64,000 bases of DNA from Thalassomonas actiniarum (GCF_000948975.2 NZ_CP059735.1:5392603-5456602), one strand, 5' to 3'; positions 45,049-54,805 are shown, counted from the stretch's first letter. The notes: a model not told the origin generated them from the sequence alone. Program-made: numbers and translations.

Positions 45049-45750
45049 ATGATCACAATAACTAACTTAAGTCGTGTTTTTCGTACACAAGATCTGGAAA
45101 CAACAGCATTAAGTAACATTAACCTTAGTGTAGAGGAAGGTGAGTTTGTTGCCATTATGGGTCCTTCAGGGTGCGGTAAATCTACCCTGCTTTCAATATT
45201 AGGCATGCTTGACTCTCCCTCTTCAGGCAGCTTTGAATTTGCCGGCCAGGATATTGCCAGCTTTAGTGAGAATAAATTAGCCGAACTGCGTAAAGCCTCG
45301 ATTGGTTTTGTTTTTCAAAGCTTTAATTTAATTGATGAGCTAACAGTATATGAAAATGTAGAGTTACCTTTGCAATACCTGAATATTTCAAAAGCAGAAC
45401 GCAAAAAGCGAGTGGAAACTATATTAAAGCGCGTGGCAATTGACCATAGAGCCGATCACCTGCCTCAACAACTTTCCGGTGGTCAGCAGCAACGTGTTGC
45501 TGTCGCCCGTGCTTTGGTTATCAACCCCAGGTTGATTTTAGCCGATGAGCCGACAGGTAATTTAGATTCCAAAAATGGCGATGAAGTAATGACTATGTTA
45601 CGCGAACTTAACCGTGAAGGCACTACCGTCATTATGGTGACCCACTCAGAAAAAGAAGCGAATTACGCCGATCGTTTAGTGCGTTTACTTGATGGCCAGA
45701 TCATGATTGACAAGGCGAATAATGCTTCATTAAAAACAGAGGTTGCTTGA
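45049..45750 (+). CDS. ABC transporter ATP-binding protein (MacB/LolD-like)
   Basis: 233 residues. Walker A 'GPSGCGKST', Q-loop, signature 'LSGGQQQR', Walker B 'LILADEPTGNLD' and switch 'MVTHS'. It belongs to the class that pairs with FtsX-type permeases (MacB, LolD, YbbA). It lies between the adaptor and the permease, 10 bases after the former. Confidence 0.95.
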   Translation: MITITNLSRVFRTQDLETTALSNINLSVEEGEFVAIMGPSGCGKSTLLSILGMLDSPSSGSFEFAGQDIASFSENKLAELRKASIGFVFQSFNLIDELTVYENVELPLQYLNISKAERKKRVETILKRVAIDHRADHLPQQLSGGQQQRVAVARALVINPRLILADEPTGNLDSKNGDEVMTMLRELNREGTTVIMVTHSEKEANYADRLVRLLDGQIMIDKANNASLKTEVA

Positions 45751-45751
45751 T

Positions 45752-48154
45752 ATGCTTAATAATTATATCAAAACAGCACTTCGGTCGATAAATAAGAATA
45801 AGCAACATTTTTTTCTTAATCTTATTGGTTTTAGCATAGGTATAGCGGCAGCCATCTTAATGGCGTTATTTGCTCAACACGAATTGTCATATGATAAACA
45901 TCAGCCGGACAGCGAACGGGTCTACCTTGCCCATACCGACTATACGTCCGCGGGTTTACAGGTTATTGCAAGCTCTGGATACAGCCATGCGGAAAAATTA
46001 ACAAGCCATAGTCAGGTAGAAGAGATATTCAGGTTAGCTGAGGCTGGCATGCTTACTGAAAGAGTACATGAACTTGTTCAGCTTGGTGACAATTATTACC
46101 GGCTAAACAATTTTTATGCGGTAACGAATAATATCTTAAATTTTATCCATTTAGAAACGGTGGCAGGAGATATTGAACAGGCATTAAGCCAACCTAATCA
46201 ATTGGTGTTAAGTGAGCGGGAAGCTAATCGAATCTTTGGAGAGTCTCAAGTTGTCGGTCAAAGCTTGAACTTTGATCAGGGCCAATACCGTATCGGCGCA
46301 GTCTTTAAAGACTTACCGGAGAATACCCATGTTAAGTTTGACAGTTTAATTCAAATGCCGGTGAAGTTTAGCCAAAATGGTTATGGTTTCGCCTATTTCA
46401 AACTGGTAAAAAATACCGATATAGCAAGTTTTGAGCAACAATTTACCGAGTTATTGCACGAATCTTGGGGCGAAAACGCAAGTCCTGCCATTACTATGAA
46501 GTTAATCAATATGCAGGATATGCACTTAGAAGGCCAAGGACCTCTTTTTATGAAAAAAGCCGGTTCATCGTCAATCTTGCAAATTTGCATTGGTTTAAGC
46601 CTGATTTTGGTATTAGTTGCCAGCATTAATTTTATCAACCTTAATATTGCTCAATCGGCAAAGCGTGCAAAAGAAGTAGGCGTCCGTAAAGCCTTAGGTG
46701 CAAGCAAAGGACAAATCATTGCTCAATTTTTAACGGAATCTCTTTTGGTGGTGACTTTTGCCAGCTTATTGGCATTTACCCTGGTGGAGTTTGCATTACC
46801 ACATTTTAATCAAATGATGGACAGGCAACTGAGTTTACAATACGGCTCAGAATTTATGCTGATGACGGTCATGGTCATTTTTTCTGTGGGCTTACTTTCA
46901 GGGTTCTATCCCGCGTTATTTATTGCCTCCTTTAGTGCCAAACGCGTACTTAGCGGTGACTTGGTTCGTGGCGGCACGGCTATCTTTGTCCGGAAATTAA
47001 CCTTGTGCCTGCAGGGAGTGTTATCTATCGGTTTGATTATTGCGGCGATTTCTTTTTATCAGCAAATTAATCTGATAAATAGTCTGGCGGTTGGCTATGC
47101 CAAATCATCAAGATTGGTGGTGAAAGAGCTGCCAACGCAAGCCCTGTATAAAAAAGATAACAATAGTTTATTGACGGCAATTAGAAATGTACCCGGGGTT
47201 GAACAGGTCACGATTACCAATACCGACCTGACCAATGACATGGAATATAACTTTGATTTTACCTGGCCCAACGGTGAAAAAATAGATAGCTATCAGCCAA
47301 CGGTAGGCACAGGTTATTATGCCGCACAAACGCTGGGATTAACCTTAATTGCAGGCAGAGACTTTTCACCCGAGTTTAGCGGCGACTGGTATACTCGAAA
47401 TGATGAAAATAATCCAACCGTTGGTGTTTTGGTCAGTCGCCGTATGGTTGAACTGGCGGGTTATCAAACACCGGAATCGGCTATTGGGCTTTTGCTAATA
47501 GAGCCCAGGTTTAAAGTGACGGCTAAAGTAGTGGGTGTCGTTGAAGATGTTAAAATCGGCTCAGCCAGACAACAAGCATTGCCGGTATCATTTAATCTGG
47601 GATTTAACAGCAATGCCACAGGTCATCTGGTTATTAAGACAAATACTGCTGATATGGCACAGTTAAGCCGCGAAATTCAGCAAATTGTGCGCCAGGAATT
47701 GCATTTAAGTGATGTGCAAATCAGCTTGATCGCACAAGACTATGCTGATGCACACCAAAACGAACACCGAGCGTTAGACATGGTGTCTATTTTTAGCCTG
47801 CTTGCTATTTTTCTCACCTGTTTAGGGACTTTTGGTTTGGCATCTTTTGCCACCATAAGACGTCAAAAAGAAGTGGCCGTGAGAAAAGTGCTCGGCGCAT
47901 CGCGTCTCAGTATTGTCAACCTGCTCGCTAAAGAGTTTTTATTCCTGGTAGCGTTAAGCATTATTATTGCTTTCCCATTGAGTTATTGGCTGGTCGGTGA
48001 CTGGTTAGCTAACTTTAATGACCGCATCGAACAAATGCTTTGGGTGTATTTACTGGCTGCGGGCATTATCGCGATGATCACTTGGCTTACCGTTGCGGTT
48101 CTGGGCTTTAAATCGGCGAGTGCCAGACCTTCGTTAATATTGCGGTATGAATAA
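45752..48154 (+). CDS. FtsX-type ABC permease with two MacB-like halves
   Basis: 800 residues from the ATG at 45752 (an overlapping TTG at 45743 is less likely). The pattern is duplicated: an N-terminal TM helix plus MacB-like periplasmic domain, three TM helices with 'RAKEVGVRKALGASKGQI', then again a helix, a periplasmic domain and three helices with 'RRQKEVAVRKVLGASR'. This is the mechanotransmitting type of permease, which drives efflux through an adaptor rather than transporting across the inner membrane. The substrate is not indicated by sequence. Confidence 0.92.
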   Translation: MLNNYIKTALRSINKNKQHFFLNLIGFSIGIAAAILMALFAQHELSYDKHQPDSERVYLAHTDYTSAGLQVIASSGYSHAEKLTSHSQVEEIFRLAEAGMLTERVHELVQLGDNYYRLNNFYAVTNNILNFIHLETVAGDIEQALSQPNQLVLSEREANRIFGESQVVGQSLNFDQGQYRIGAVFKDLPENTHVKFDSLIQMPVKFSQNGYGFAYFKLVKNTDIASFEQQFTELLHESWGENASPAITMKLINMQDMHLEGQGPLFMKKAGSSSILQICIGLSLILVLVASINFINLNIAQSAKRAKEVGVRKALGASKGQIIAQFLTESLLVVTFASLLAFTLVEFALPHFNQMMDRQLSLQYGSEFMLMTVMVIFSVGLLSGFYPALFIASFSAKRVLSGDLVRGGTAIFVRKLTLCLQGVLSIGLIIAAISFYQQINLINSLAVGYAKSSRLVVKELPTQALYKKDNNSLLTAIRNVPGVEQVTITNTDLTNDMEYNFDFTWPNGEKIDSYQPTVGTGYYAAQTLGLTLIAGRDFSPEFSGDWYTRNDENNPTVGVLVSRRMVELAGYQTPESAIGLLLIEPRFKVTAKVVGVVEDVKIGSARQQALPVSFNLGFNSNATGHLVIKTNTADMAQLSREIQQIVRQELHLSDVQISLIAQDYADAHQNEHRALDMVSIFSLLAIFLTCLGTFGLASFATIRRQKEVAVRKVLGASRLSIVNLLAKEFLFLVALSIIIAFPLSYWLVGDWLANFNDRIEQMLWVYLLAAGIIAMITWLTVAVLGFKSASARPSLILRYE

Positions 48155-48180
48155 TAGCTTACATCCAAATTTATAAGTGT

Positions 48181-48216
48181 TTAAGAGGCGGGGTGTTTAT
48201 CACTTAGCCTCTTTAA
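48181..48216 (+). terminator. Terminator after the efflux operon
   Basis: TTAAGAGGC / GCCTCTTTAA stem with a 17-base loop, 26 bases after the permease stop, ending in TTTAA. The rest of the gap to 48600 shows no gene. Confidence 0.7.
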
Positions 48217-48620
48217 TACTTAAATATTACCGTTAAAATAAACCTTCATTGTTATGCTCCAGTCAGCCAGTCACAGTAAAATCCAGGTGAGTTTGTTTAT
48301 TTAATTGTCAGCTATTGCGACAAGCCTGTTATTTAGAAAGTTCTATTTGGGTTGTACTTATCGTGGACCGGACAATTTCTACAATTTGCGTAAGTACGCC
48401 TGAAACAATGCAAATTCAATAGATACAAACTTCGTCTCACCTACATCTCCCACAGGATTAATTATAAAATAAACTTCTACTGTACTGCCATATAACCTCT
48501 TAACCAGCTTGAAAACTGGTGCTGAAAAATGCCCCTAAACAAGAAAACTTACCTCAGCACACACTCTACCCCAAACAAACTACACATCATAACAGGCTGA
48601 TATATAAGACATACTTCAGT

Positions 48621-48659
48621 GTCAGAAAAAAGTCAGCTAAAAGTCATTGGAACTTCAAG
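48621..48659 (+). promoter_or_regulatory. Tandem 11-bp boxes upstream of the serine hydrolase
   Basis: GTCAG (48621), GTCAG (48632) and GTCAT (48643) recur at exactly 11-base spacing, followed by GGAACTTCAAG. This is the layout of OmpR/PhoB-type winged-helix operators. A 39-base stretch aligns without gaps to 52601-52639 (28 of 39 identical). A TTGACC-N17-TGATAG promoter lies at 48721-48749. The winged-helix regulator encoded just downstream is the obvious candidate to bind. Confidence 0.55.
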
Positions 48660-48760
48660 TATTGAAATTCCAATTCGTTACCATTTAGCACTCTTAGTTA
48701 AAGAACGAACGCAAAATTAGTTGACCTGAACCAATTTGTGTACTGATAGTTAACAACAAA

Positions 48761-49972
48761 ATGGGTATACCTATGATCATCAATTTAAAATTTAGCAGCT
48801 TGCTCGCTGTCGTTTTATTAAGCAGTTTCAGCAGCTTTACCACGGCAAGTGCCAAAGAAAATAATGGCCTCGCACCCGAGGCCTCAGCCAAAGAGGCCAA
48901 ACTCTCATTCAGGGATATTACCCTACTGGAGAAAGCTTTTATCGACACGGCACCCGCGGCCAGAAACGACGCTATTCCCGTGGGCGAATTAGGCGTAGAT
49001 GCTGGAAAAAAGGCCAGTATTGTCAAGCTGGCTGAGGAGATCGGCGATGGCAAGCACGGCCGCTACGATAGCCTGCTTATCTCCCACAAAGACAAGCTCC
49101 TGTTTGAAAGTTACTACCGGCGCGGTCGCATCAATCTGGCTCACCCACAAGCCTCAGCCGTTAAAGCCGTCACCAGCCTGGCACTGGGCCGCGCGATCCA
49201 GCTGGGCTATCTGACCATGGCCGACCTTGATAAGCCGTTGGTGAGTTTTCTGAAAAACCTGGACCCGACAAAACTTGTTGAGGGCGCAGAAAAAATCACA
49301 CTGCATAAGGCATTGACTATGCACGGGGGGCTTAGCGTCAGTAATGAGAAATGGGAAGAACTTCAGAAAAACCCCGCCCCGTTAAAGGGCCAGGGCCTGG
49401 TGCAGACCCTGCTTGAACATAGTGGTCCCATTACCTCAGAATCTCAGACCTATTTATACGGCAACCATAATCCAATGCTGGTGATGACGGTCATCGACGC
49501 CGTCGTGCCAGGCACCGCCAGGGATTTCATCAAAAATGAAATTCTCGATAAATTGGGCATCACCAATTATAGCTGGCAGACTCACGTTAGTGGCCTGCCA
49601 CAAGCGGGTTGGATGGTGAGCATAACACCTCGTGATATGCTCAAGTGGGGCAGCGTGGTGCTAAACAAAGGCAAGTGGAACGGCAAACAGTTCATTCCGG
49701 CAGATTATCTCGCCAAGGCCACCAGCGGGCTTGTTAAGCCTACTGAAGACTGGATGCCTGATAGCTACCGCTACGGTTATTTTTGGTATCAAACGTCTAT
49801 CGCAGTCGGTGATAAAAATTATAATGCCACTTTTGCCTGGGGCGGCGGCGGACAACGCATCATTGTAGTTGATAAACTTGACCTGACCATAGCAATCACC
49901 GGCCATGATGGGGACGATCAAATCATGGCGCAGGTATCAAAAACAATCCTACCTGCGTTTGTCAAACTTTAA
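48761..49972 (+). CDS. Serine hydrolase of the beta-lactamase/S12 family, exported
   Basis: 403 residues, or 399 from the second ATG at 48773, which is better placed for a ribosome site and the promoter. A signal peptide ('SLLAVVLLSSFSSFTTASA') leads to a class C beta-lactamase-like domain. 'SAVK' fits the SxxK nucleophile motif and 'YGN' fits the second motif; the third, usually HTG/KTG, appears as 'GGG' in 'WGGGGQ'. Whether it acts on peptides, esters or lactams cannot be said. It is transcribed towards the convergent regulator gene. Confidence 0.88.
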   Translation: MGIPMIINLKFSSLLAVVLLSSFSSFTTASAKENNGLAPEASAKEAKLSFRDITLLEKAFIDTAPAARNDAIPVGELGVDAGKKASIVKLAEEIGDGKHGRYDSLLISHKDKLLFESYYRRGRINLAHPQASAVKAVTSLALGRAIQLGYLTMADLDKPLVSFLKNLDPTKLVEGAEKITLHKALTMHGGLSVSNEKWEELQKNPAPLKGQGLVQTLLEHSGPITSESQTYLYGNHNPMLVMTVIDAVVPGTARDFIKNEILDKLGITNYSWQTHVSGLPQAGWMVSITPRDMLKWGSVVLNKGKWNGKQFIPADYLAKATSGLVKPTEDWMPDSYRYGYFWYQTSIAVGDKNYNATFAWGGGGQRIIVVDKLDLTIAITGHDGDDQIMAQVSKTILPAFVKL

Positions 49973-50111
49973 GGCAACAACGAGGGTAGCTGTTTACGCT
50001 GCAATATCTCTGTTACTTGCTGTGTTAATTGTGAGTAACAAAGGTATATCAGTTCCGACCGGGGCTGACGGTTAACCTCATAACGGGGCCAATGACCTGC
50101 ACCTTGCAAAC

Positions 50112-50143
50112 AAAAAAGCCGGGCATAAAAGTTGCCCGGCTTT
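50112..50143. terminator. Bidirectional terminator
   Basis: AAAGCCGGGC / GCCCGGCTTT, 10-bp stem with a 9-base loop, with A-rich and T-rich flanks. It lies between the hydrolase (stop 49972) and the convergent regulator (stop 50243). Confidence 0.85.
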
Positions 50144-50242
50144 ATATTATTAAACGCTTAAGCAGTGCTCGGCTTAAGCAGGCAATGCTGGTGCTTAATA
50201 CTCATGATAGAAAAGCTCGCGACTCTTTTTGTTCGCACGCCC

Positions 50243-52447
50243 CTATTCGCTTAAGATTAATTCCGCCACTTCCTTTTTGCCGGTGATCATAACGGTCAAT
50301 AATATATCTGTCTGGTTAATGTCAGTTAAATAATCATAGTCATCAAGTGTTTTTCCCAGGAGCTTAAATACATTTTCATTCAGATCATATGACCACAATT
50401 GGAGTTCATCACTGATCCCATAAATGACATTGTTTTTTACCAGGAATGGTTTATCACTTCCTTGATTTTCCAGTGCATCGATCAGTTGGTATTCGGCAGG
50501 ACCTGACTGCCAAAACCGGTCCATATGATCGGTGTAAATTAATCGACCGTCTTCAGTTTTGAGTGCCCACTTGACTGGGTTATTATGTATTACCCTAAGC
50601 TCTGAACTGTTCAGGTTGAATTCGACAAGTCTTATTATCCCCTTGATACGCACATTCATTAACGCGGTATTGGCTTCACTATCCCACTGGAACAGTCGCT
50701 CAACTGAGTGAACTAAGGGGATGGAGATGGGCTTGTCACTTGGCTCCAAGAATACCTGAGTCAGTTTTCTATTTGCATTAACCAAAATGCTCGCGCCATC
50801 CATGGCCCAATTCATGCCACCAATACGAGTATCTAACGGAAAATTTGTCAGTTGTTGCGGGTTGAGACCATCGGTTATCCATAGTTGCTCTTGTCCGGAA
50901 CGTCTGGACCTGAATGCCACTAAGCGACCATTTGGTTGAAAAATACCATGTTGTTCTACTCGTATCGAGCGTTGCAGTACCGAGTAATTGTTGATTGCTT
51001 CATTTTGCTTTTGCCTATGCTCTGCTTGTGCATCGGCAAATTGTGACAAAGGCAATTTCGCGATATCAGTATCGAAGATTGCCTTTGTCATCAGCATACG
51101 GTTGCCATCAGGATGAAATAATGGCGACCCCATAGGTTCATCTAAAGGCAGACTGATATTCGTGATATTACCTTGATAGGAAAGGGTAAAGAACTGTCGA
51201 CCCGTGCTGAAAATAAGTTGACCAGTTTGCGGCATAAAATTGGGGTAGATGTCCCTTAAGTCTGCAATTTCTTTTGGGTATTTAATTTGATAACTCGATA
51301 ACAGCTTGCCGTCGGGCTTGAGTATTTCAATGTATTTTTGTCCGTCGCTATGGGTGCTGGTTAATGCAATAAGGTCTTCTTTAGATGAATAGTCGAAGTC
51401 GTTTATGTTGCCCTCGTCCAGTTTATAGATGACAATGCTTTTGCTGTCTGCAATCGAATAGCTGGTCAGTTGCCTACGACTTGAAAACTCCTGTAAGAAA
51501 GCAACATTGCTATTATTCAACCATTTAGGATTGCTAATGGTTGAATTTTTACACTCCATCAGCACACCCGGCGTTTGCGGCGTTTCAAGCGCTTTGTGAA
51601 AATCCAGGTTCGATAATTTATAACATTGCTTCTGAGTGATAGGTTTATTGCAGTCCTCCTTTTCGATAATGACCAGCTCTTTACCGTCTTTAGAAAAACT
51701 ATGTTCACCGAAAGAACCCAAGTTTTTTGTCAGTTGAAATTCTTCCTGGGTGTTAACGTTTTTGGCCCAGAGATTATTAACACACAAATCTTTAGGAAAG
51801 CGATTGAAAACAATGTACTGACCGTCGGGTGTATAATTGCCGTTGCTCTCTGAGTGGTCAGTGGTGGTCAGTGAACGCAATTCCGTAAAGGCTAATTTCG
51901 TGCCTTGAGCTGGTGTCAGGTAGTTAACCCCGATAAAACTCACCATTGCGATAATTCCCAGAATAACTATCCCAATAAGGGGAGAGTTCAGCGTTAAAAC
52001 CGATCGGGATGACTTTGCCAGGTCGGCTCTCTCAATTTGAGGTGGGACAACCGCCTGCTCTTTCAGTACATCATCTTTAGCTGTAACCTCAGCTGATAAC
52101 GTACCTTGTGTCATTTGCGATTCGGTATCAGTTAATGCCTGCCACCGAACTTCAACTTCCAGACTATAACCCTGCTTAGCATGGGTCTTAATGTAGGACT
52201 GGCTGTCTTCACCGAGCGCTTTTCTTAACCGGGCGATGCTTCTTTGTAAGGTATTTGGTGTAACAACAGTGTCAGGCCACACTTCTGATAGTAACTCATC
52301 ATGACTCACGACTTTATTGGCGTTTTTGGCAAGGTAAGTTAACACCGCTAAAGCTTTTGGTGGAATCGTTTGAGATTGCGTTTTCTGGGTTATTTGATTA
52401 CGGGTTAAATCAATAAAAAAATCACCTACCCAATACTGTGCTGACAT
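50243..52447 (-). CDS. Membrane-bound winged-helix regulator with TolB-like sensor (CadC/ToxR type)
   Basis: 734 residues. Residues ~1-100 are an OmpR-type winged helix ('LLSEVWPDTVVTPNTLQRSIARLRKALGEDSQSYIKT'), a linker follows, then one TM helix (~178-198) and a ~530-residue periplasmic region with repeated WD40/TolB-like propeller blades ('SNGNYTPDGQYIVFNR', 'HSFSKDGKEL', 'FHPDGNRML', 'FQPNGRLVAFRSRRSGQEQLW'). The protein would sense a periplasmic signal and act directly on DNA without a phosphorelay. Tandem boxes occur before its own start and before the hydrolase. Confidence 0.92.
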   Translation of the reverse strand: MSAQYWVGDFFIDLTRNQITQKTQSQTIPPKALAVLTYLAKNANKVVSHDELLSEVWPDTVVTPNTLQRSIARLRKALGEDSQSYIKTHAKQGYSLEVEVRWQALTDTESQMTQGTLSAEVTAKDDVLKEQAVVPPQIERADLAKSSRSVLTLNSPLIGIVILGIIAMVSFIGVNYLTPAQGTKLAFTELRSLTTTDHSESNGNYTPDGQYIVFNRFPKDLCVNNLWAKNVNTQEEFQLTKNLGSFGEHSFSKDGKELVIIEKEDCNKPITQKQCYKLSNLDFHKALETPQTPGVLMECKNSTISNPKWLNNSNVAFLQEFSSRRQLTSYSIADSKSIVIYKLDEGNINDFDYSSKEDLIALTSTHSDGQKYIEILKPDGKLLSSYQIKYPKEIADLRDIYPNFMPQTGQLIFSTGRQFFTLSYQGNITNISLPLDEPMGSPLFHPDGNRMLMTKAIFDTDIAKLPLSQFADAQAEHRQKQNEAINNYSVLQRSIRVEQHGIFQPNGRLVAFRSRRSGQEQLWITDGLNPQQLTNFPLDTRIGGMNWAMDGASILVNANRKLTQVFLEPSDKPISIPLVHSVERLFQWDSEANTALMNVRIKGIIRLVEFNLNSSELRVIHNNPVKWALKTEDGRLIYTDHMDRFWQSGPAEYQLIDALENQGSDKPFLVKNNVIYGISDELQLWSYDLNENVFKLLGKTLDDYDYLTDINQTDILLTVMITGKKEVAELILSE

Positions 52448-52458
52448 ATAACCTCTGA

Positions 52459-52474
52459 GTCATTATCCAGTCAA
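52459..52474 (-). promoter_or_regulatory. Putative autoregulatory boxes before the regulator gene
   Basis: GTCAT (52459) and GTCAA (52470) at 11-base spacing, immediately upstream of the regulator's start. They resemble the boxes at 48621 and 52601. Two short matches can arise by chance. Confidence 0.3.
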
Positions 52475-52600
52475 AATTAATTTGATCAGGAACTTAATGA
52501 AAGTAGGAGCTGAGAAGTAAGTGTAAACAGGAAGACTTACCTAGCATTAGCTCCGATTGCAACTAATCATAACCGATTGATAAACATAAGATACCTTAAC

Positions 52601-52639
52601 CTCAGTAAAAATTCAGCCAGACATCGGCAGAACTTCAAG
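52601..52639 (+). promoter_or_regulatory. Second copy of the hydrolase operator block
   Basis: CTCAG (52601), TTCAG (52612) and a weaker third box, followed by the same AACTTCAAG seen at 48651. It aligns without gaps to 48621-48659. It faces a broken gene start at 52712 rather than an intact gene. Confidence 0.55.
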
Positions 52640-52711
52640 TATATTTATTTCTATTCGCTTAAATTCAGTTATCAATCTAATCAAAGTAAAACCTTATACG
52701 AAGAGACAAAG

Positions 52712-52758
52712 ATGAAAAGTGTTTAATCGTCATTCTTTTAGTGTTGTGGCCTTTTTAA
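52712..52758 (+). pseudogene. Broken 5' end of a secreted-protein gene
   Basis: An ATG AAA at 52712 with GAAGAG upstream runs into a stop after four codons, but in the +1 frame the next codons read CLIVILLVLWPF, a signal-peptide-like core, before a stop at 52756. With the operator block 75-110 bases upstream this looks like a gene start destroyed by a frameshift and deletion. A 43-codon antisense frame (52730-52861) is an alternative reading. Confidence 0.35.
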
Positions 52759-53036
52759 AAGCTTGAAGCAAGCGCTCCCGACTCACACTGAAAATGGATA
52801 GCCCTATTTTCAGGTAGGTATTCTCAAAGAGCATTGAATAAATATCCTTGGTTGTCATCATAGTACAGTCAATAAGATATCAAAATGTGAGACTTGCAAT
52901 GCCCTAACCAAAGGTGGTGAATTCGACATATACTCTGGAATTTCAACGGATTTAAAGGTGCCCTTACTTTATTTAGGGATAAACTGCTTGCTTTGGTTGC
53001 CTCAAATCAAGGTCCACAAAATAATTCATTGCTTGG

Positions 53037-53489
53037 TTAGTTGTCAAAATTTCGGAGAACAAAATACTCAGGCCAAATCTCTTTAACTTGAGCTTCCCAT
53101 TGATTATCTGTGCCGCCGTCAACTAACTTTCTCAACCAATACTTTGCCCACTTTCGCACGATTTTTCCTGATTTGCTTAATTTTAACGGCAAATATCGGC
53201 ATTCATAACACCATCCGTCATATTCAACTACTTCACGGTTTTTCGCTTTTCGATGTAACACCATAAGCTTGGCACTAATGATTTCAACTTCAGTAAAAGC
53301 TATCATTCCACTATTTTTTAAATCCAGCAATATCCCTGCCTTTTTGATGCATGCTTCGGTATAAGTATCTATATGGGGCGTATAAAGCTTCCCCGATAAG
53401 CCGTAAATAGCTTTATGCTCTCTGTCGGCTAAAATTTTGAGTGGTTGCAGCTCTTCATTGATAAAATTTAAATCATTAATTGAATACAT
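53037..53489 (-). CDS. Hypothetical protein, 150 aa
   Basis: Not recognised. Soluble, basic C-terminal half with several Trp and Cys residues ('YDGWCYECRYLPLKLSKSGKIVRKWAKYWLRKL'), no signal peptide or membrane helix. AT-rich, isolated, with ~280 bases of non-coding sequence on its left and ~490 on its right. Confidence 0.65.
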   Translation of the reverse strand: MYSINDLNFINEELQPLKILADREHKAIYGLSGKLYTPHIDTYTEACIKKAGILLDLKNSGMIAFTEVEIISAKLMVLHRKAKNREVVEYDGWCYECRYLPLKLSKSGKIVRKWAKYWLRKLVDGGTDNQWEAQVKEIWPEYFVLRNFDN

Positions 53490-54250
53490 AAAATACTCGT
53501 ATCGGTTTATTACACTATCATCCGGGACATAAATGATTTTGCGTAAATAAAGTTACTGGGAGAGTTAAGGTTCATTGCGATTAAATTTAAATTAATCCAA
53601 TTCTTAATCATTATTGACGCATACATAAACGCAGTTCTCACGGTAAGTTAGCTTTGAAAATGTACGATTACTTTTACCGTGAACATCATTGTCCACAATA
53701 CGGTTTTTTACAGAAATTGAGCACACCGGTTGCATTACCCCGATCTGTTGCCCGTTATATCTATAAGCTATAGTACCCGCTAAAAGACAGGCGTTTAACC
53801 GCCATATATAAACACAACTTTATTATCGTTTTCGCTCAAATGAAAAGATTGAGTGTGAGGCAGTGCGATAAAAATCAAACATGAATTCAGTAAAAAATTT
53901 CTAAAGATGGCTGACGGGCTCAAGGAAAGACATTGCAATAGGATATCATTAAAGATAATTCAAGTTAGTTTCAAAGAGTGAATGCTAACAAGGACCTGCA
54001 TTATAAGGGATGTGCGAAATATGTACAACTCATCACTTTCATTTACGACGAAGGTATTTTAACATCATCACATCTTGAATATCGCTCTTCAATCGGTACA
54101 ACCAGTACAACTTTCAGCAAAGCCACTAAATTTTCGAGATATGTAAAGAGTAAAAAAGAATCATTACCCCCTTAATATATCCAATATCTTAATTGAACCA
54201 GTATTAAATACCCTATACTTACGGCACCCCATTATTTAGGAGTCCAGGTA
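53490..54250. other. AT-rich intergenic region
   Basis: No supported gene. A 65-codon frame from a GTG at 53978 to 54175 has only AGAG before it and no recognisable content; I leave it uncalled. TTGAAC...TATACT at about 54193-54219 may be the promoter of the following genes, although its spacer is short. Confidence 0.45.
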
Positions 54251-54283
54251 ATGCTAAACGTATCTGCAAGCACCATAAAATGA
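54251..54283 (+). CDS. 10-residue leader ORF coupled to the next gene
   Basis: ATG-initiated frame encoding MLNVSASTIK, with AGGAGTCCAGGT in front. Its TGA overlaps the start of the next gene (ATGA). The strong ribosome site belongs to the leader, and the downstream gene has none of its own, so translation is probably coupled. Confidence 0.5.
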   Translation: MLNVSASTIK

Positions 54284-54672
54284 GAGTGACTTTCCTTATC
54301 CTGATAAACAGTGTACTCCTGTTGAGTATAATAACTTTAATGCCTACTGCTGTCGGACAAAACATTTATAGCGGTTCCGTTTCTTTTATCCGCTTCAATG
54401 ATGATGGTTCATTCATTTTTCAGTTAACTCAACAAAATAAACCTCTGGTCATTAGCCATCCTGATTGTGAAATTAAGCATATGTTACTGGTAAAAAAACA
54501 CCGAACCAATGTTAAGCACGAAAAACTAAATAGAATGCGTAACGACATTCGAGAGTTATTTCTTAATAAAGCAGCACATAACTTACAAATATCGGTATCA
54601 GTTTTTTCTTGTGATGATGGCACCGGCTATCCAATGGTTGATAACATTATGTTTGGCAGACAAAGAAAATAA
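54280..54672 (+). CDS. Hypothetical exported protein, 130 aa
   Basis: A signal peptide ('FLILINSVLLLSIITLMPTAVGQ') is followed by a small domain ('SGSVSFIRFNDDGSFIFQL...') with two cysteines that could form a disulfide. No family recognised. It begins at the ATG overlapping the 10-codon leader. A diguanylate cyclase gene follows 133 bases downstream on the same strand. Confidence 0.7.
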   Translation: MRVTFLILINSVLLLSIITLMPTAVGQNIYSGSVSFIRFNDDGSFIFQLTQQNKPLVISHPDCEIKHMLLVKKHRTNVKHEKLNRMRNDIRELFLNKAAHNLQISVSVFSCDDGTGYPMVDNIMFGRQRK

Positions 54673-54805
54673 AGAGGTTAACATTAACTGTAAATCGACC
54701 TTTTTTTGGATAAATAGCCAAGTTATAGGAGTGATCTTGAATAATGTGATAATGATGTGAGAGTTCAATGAATGCGGAAACATATAAGACGAGTGGCGTA
54801 GTCCC

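Noticed and set aside
53978-54175. 65-codon frame from a GTG
   Set aside because: Weak start signal, no motif, low-complexity Ser/Thr/Lys content; kept only as part of the intergenic description.
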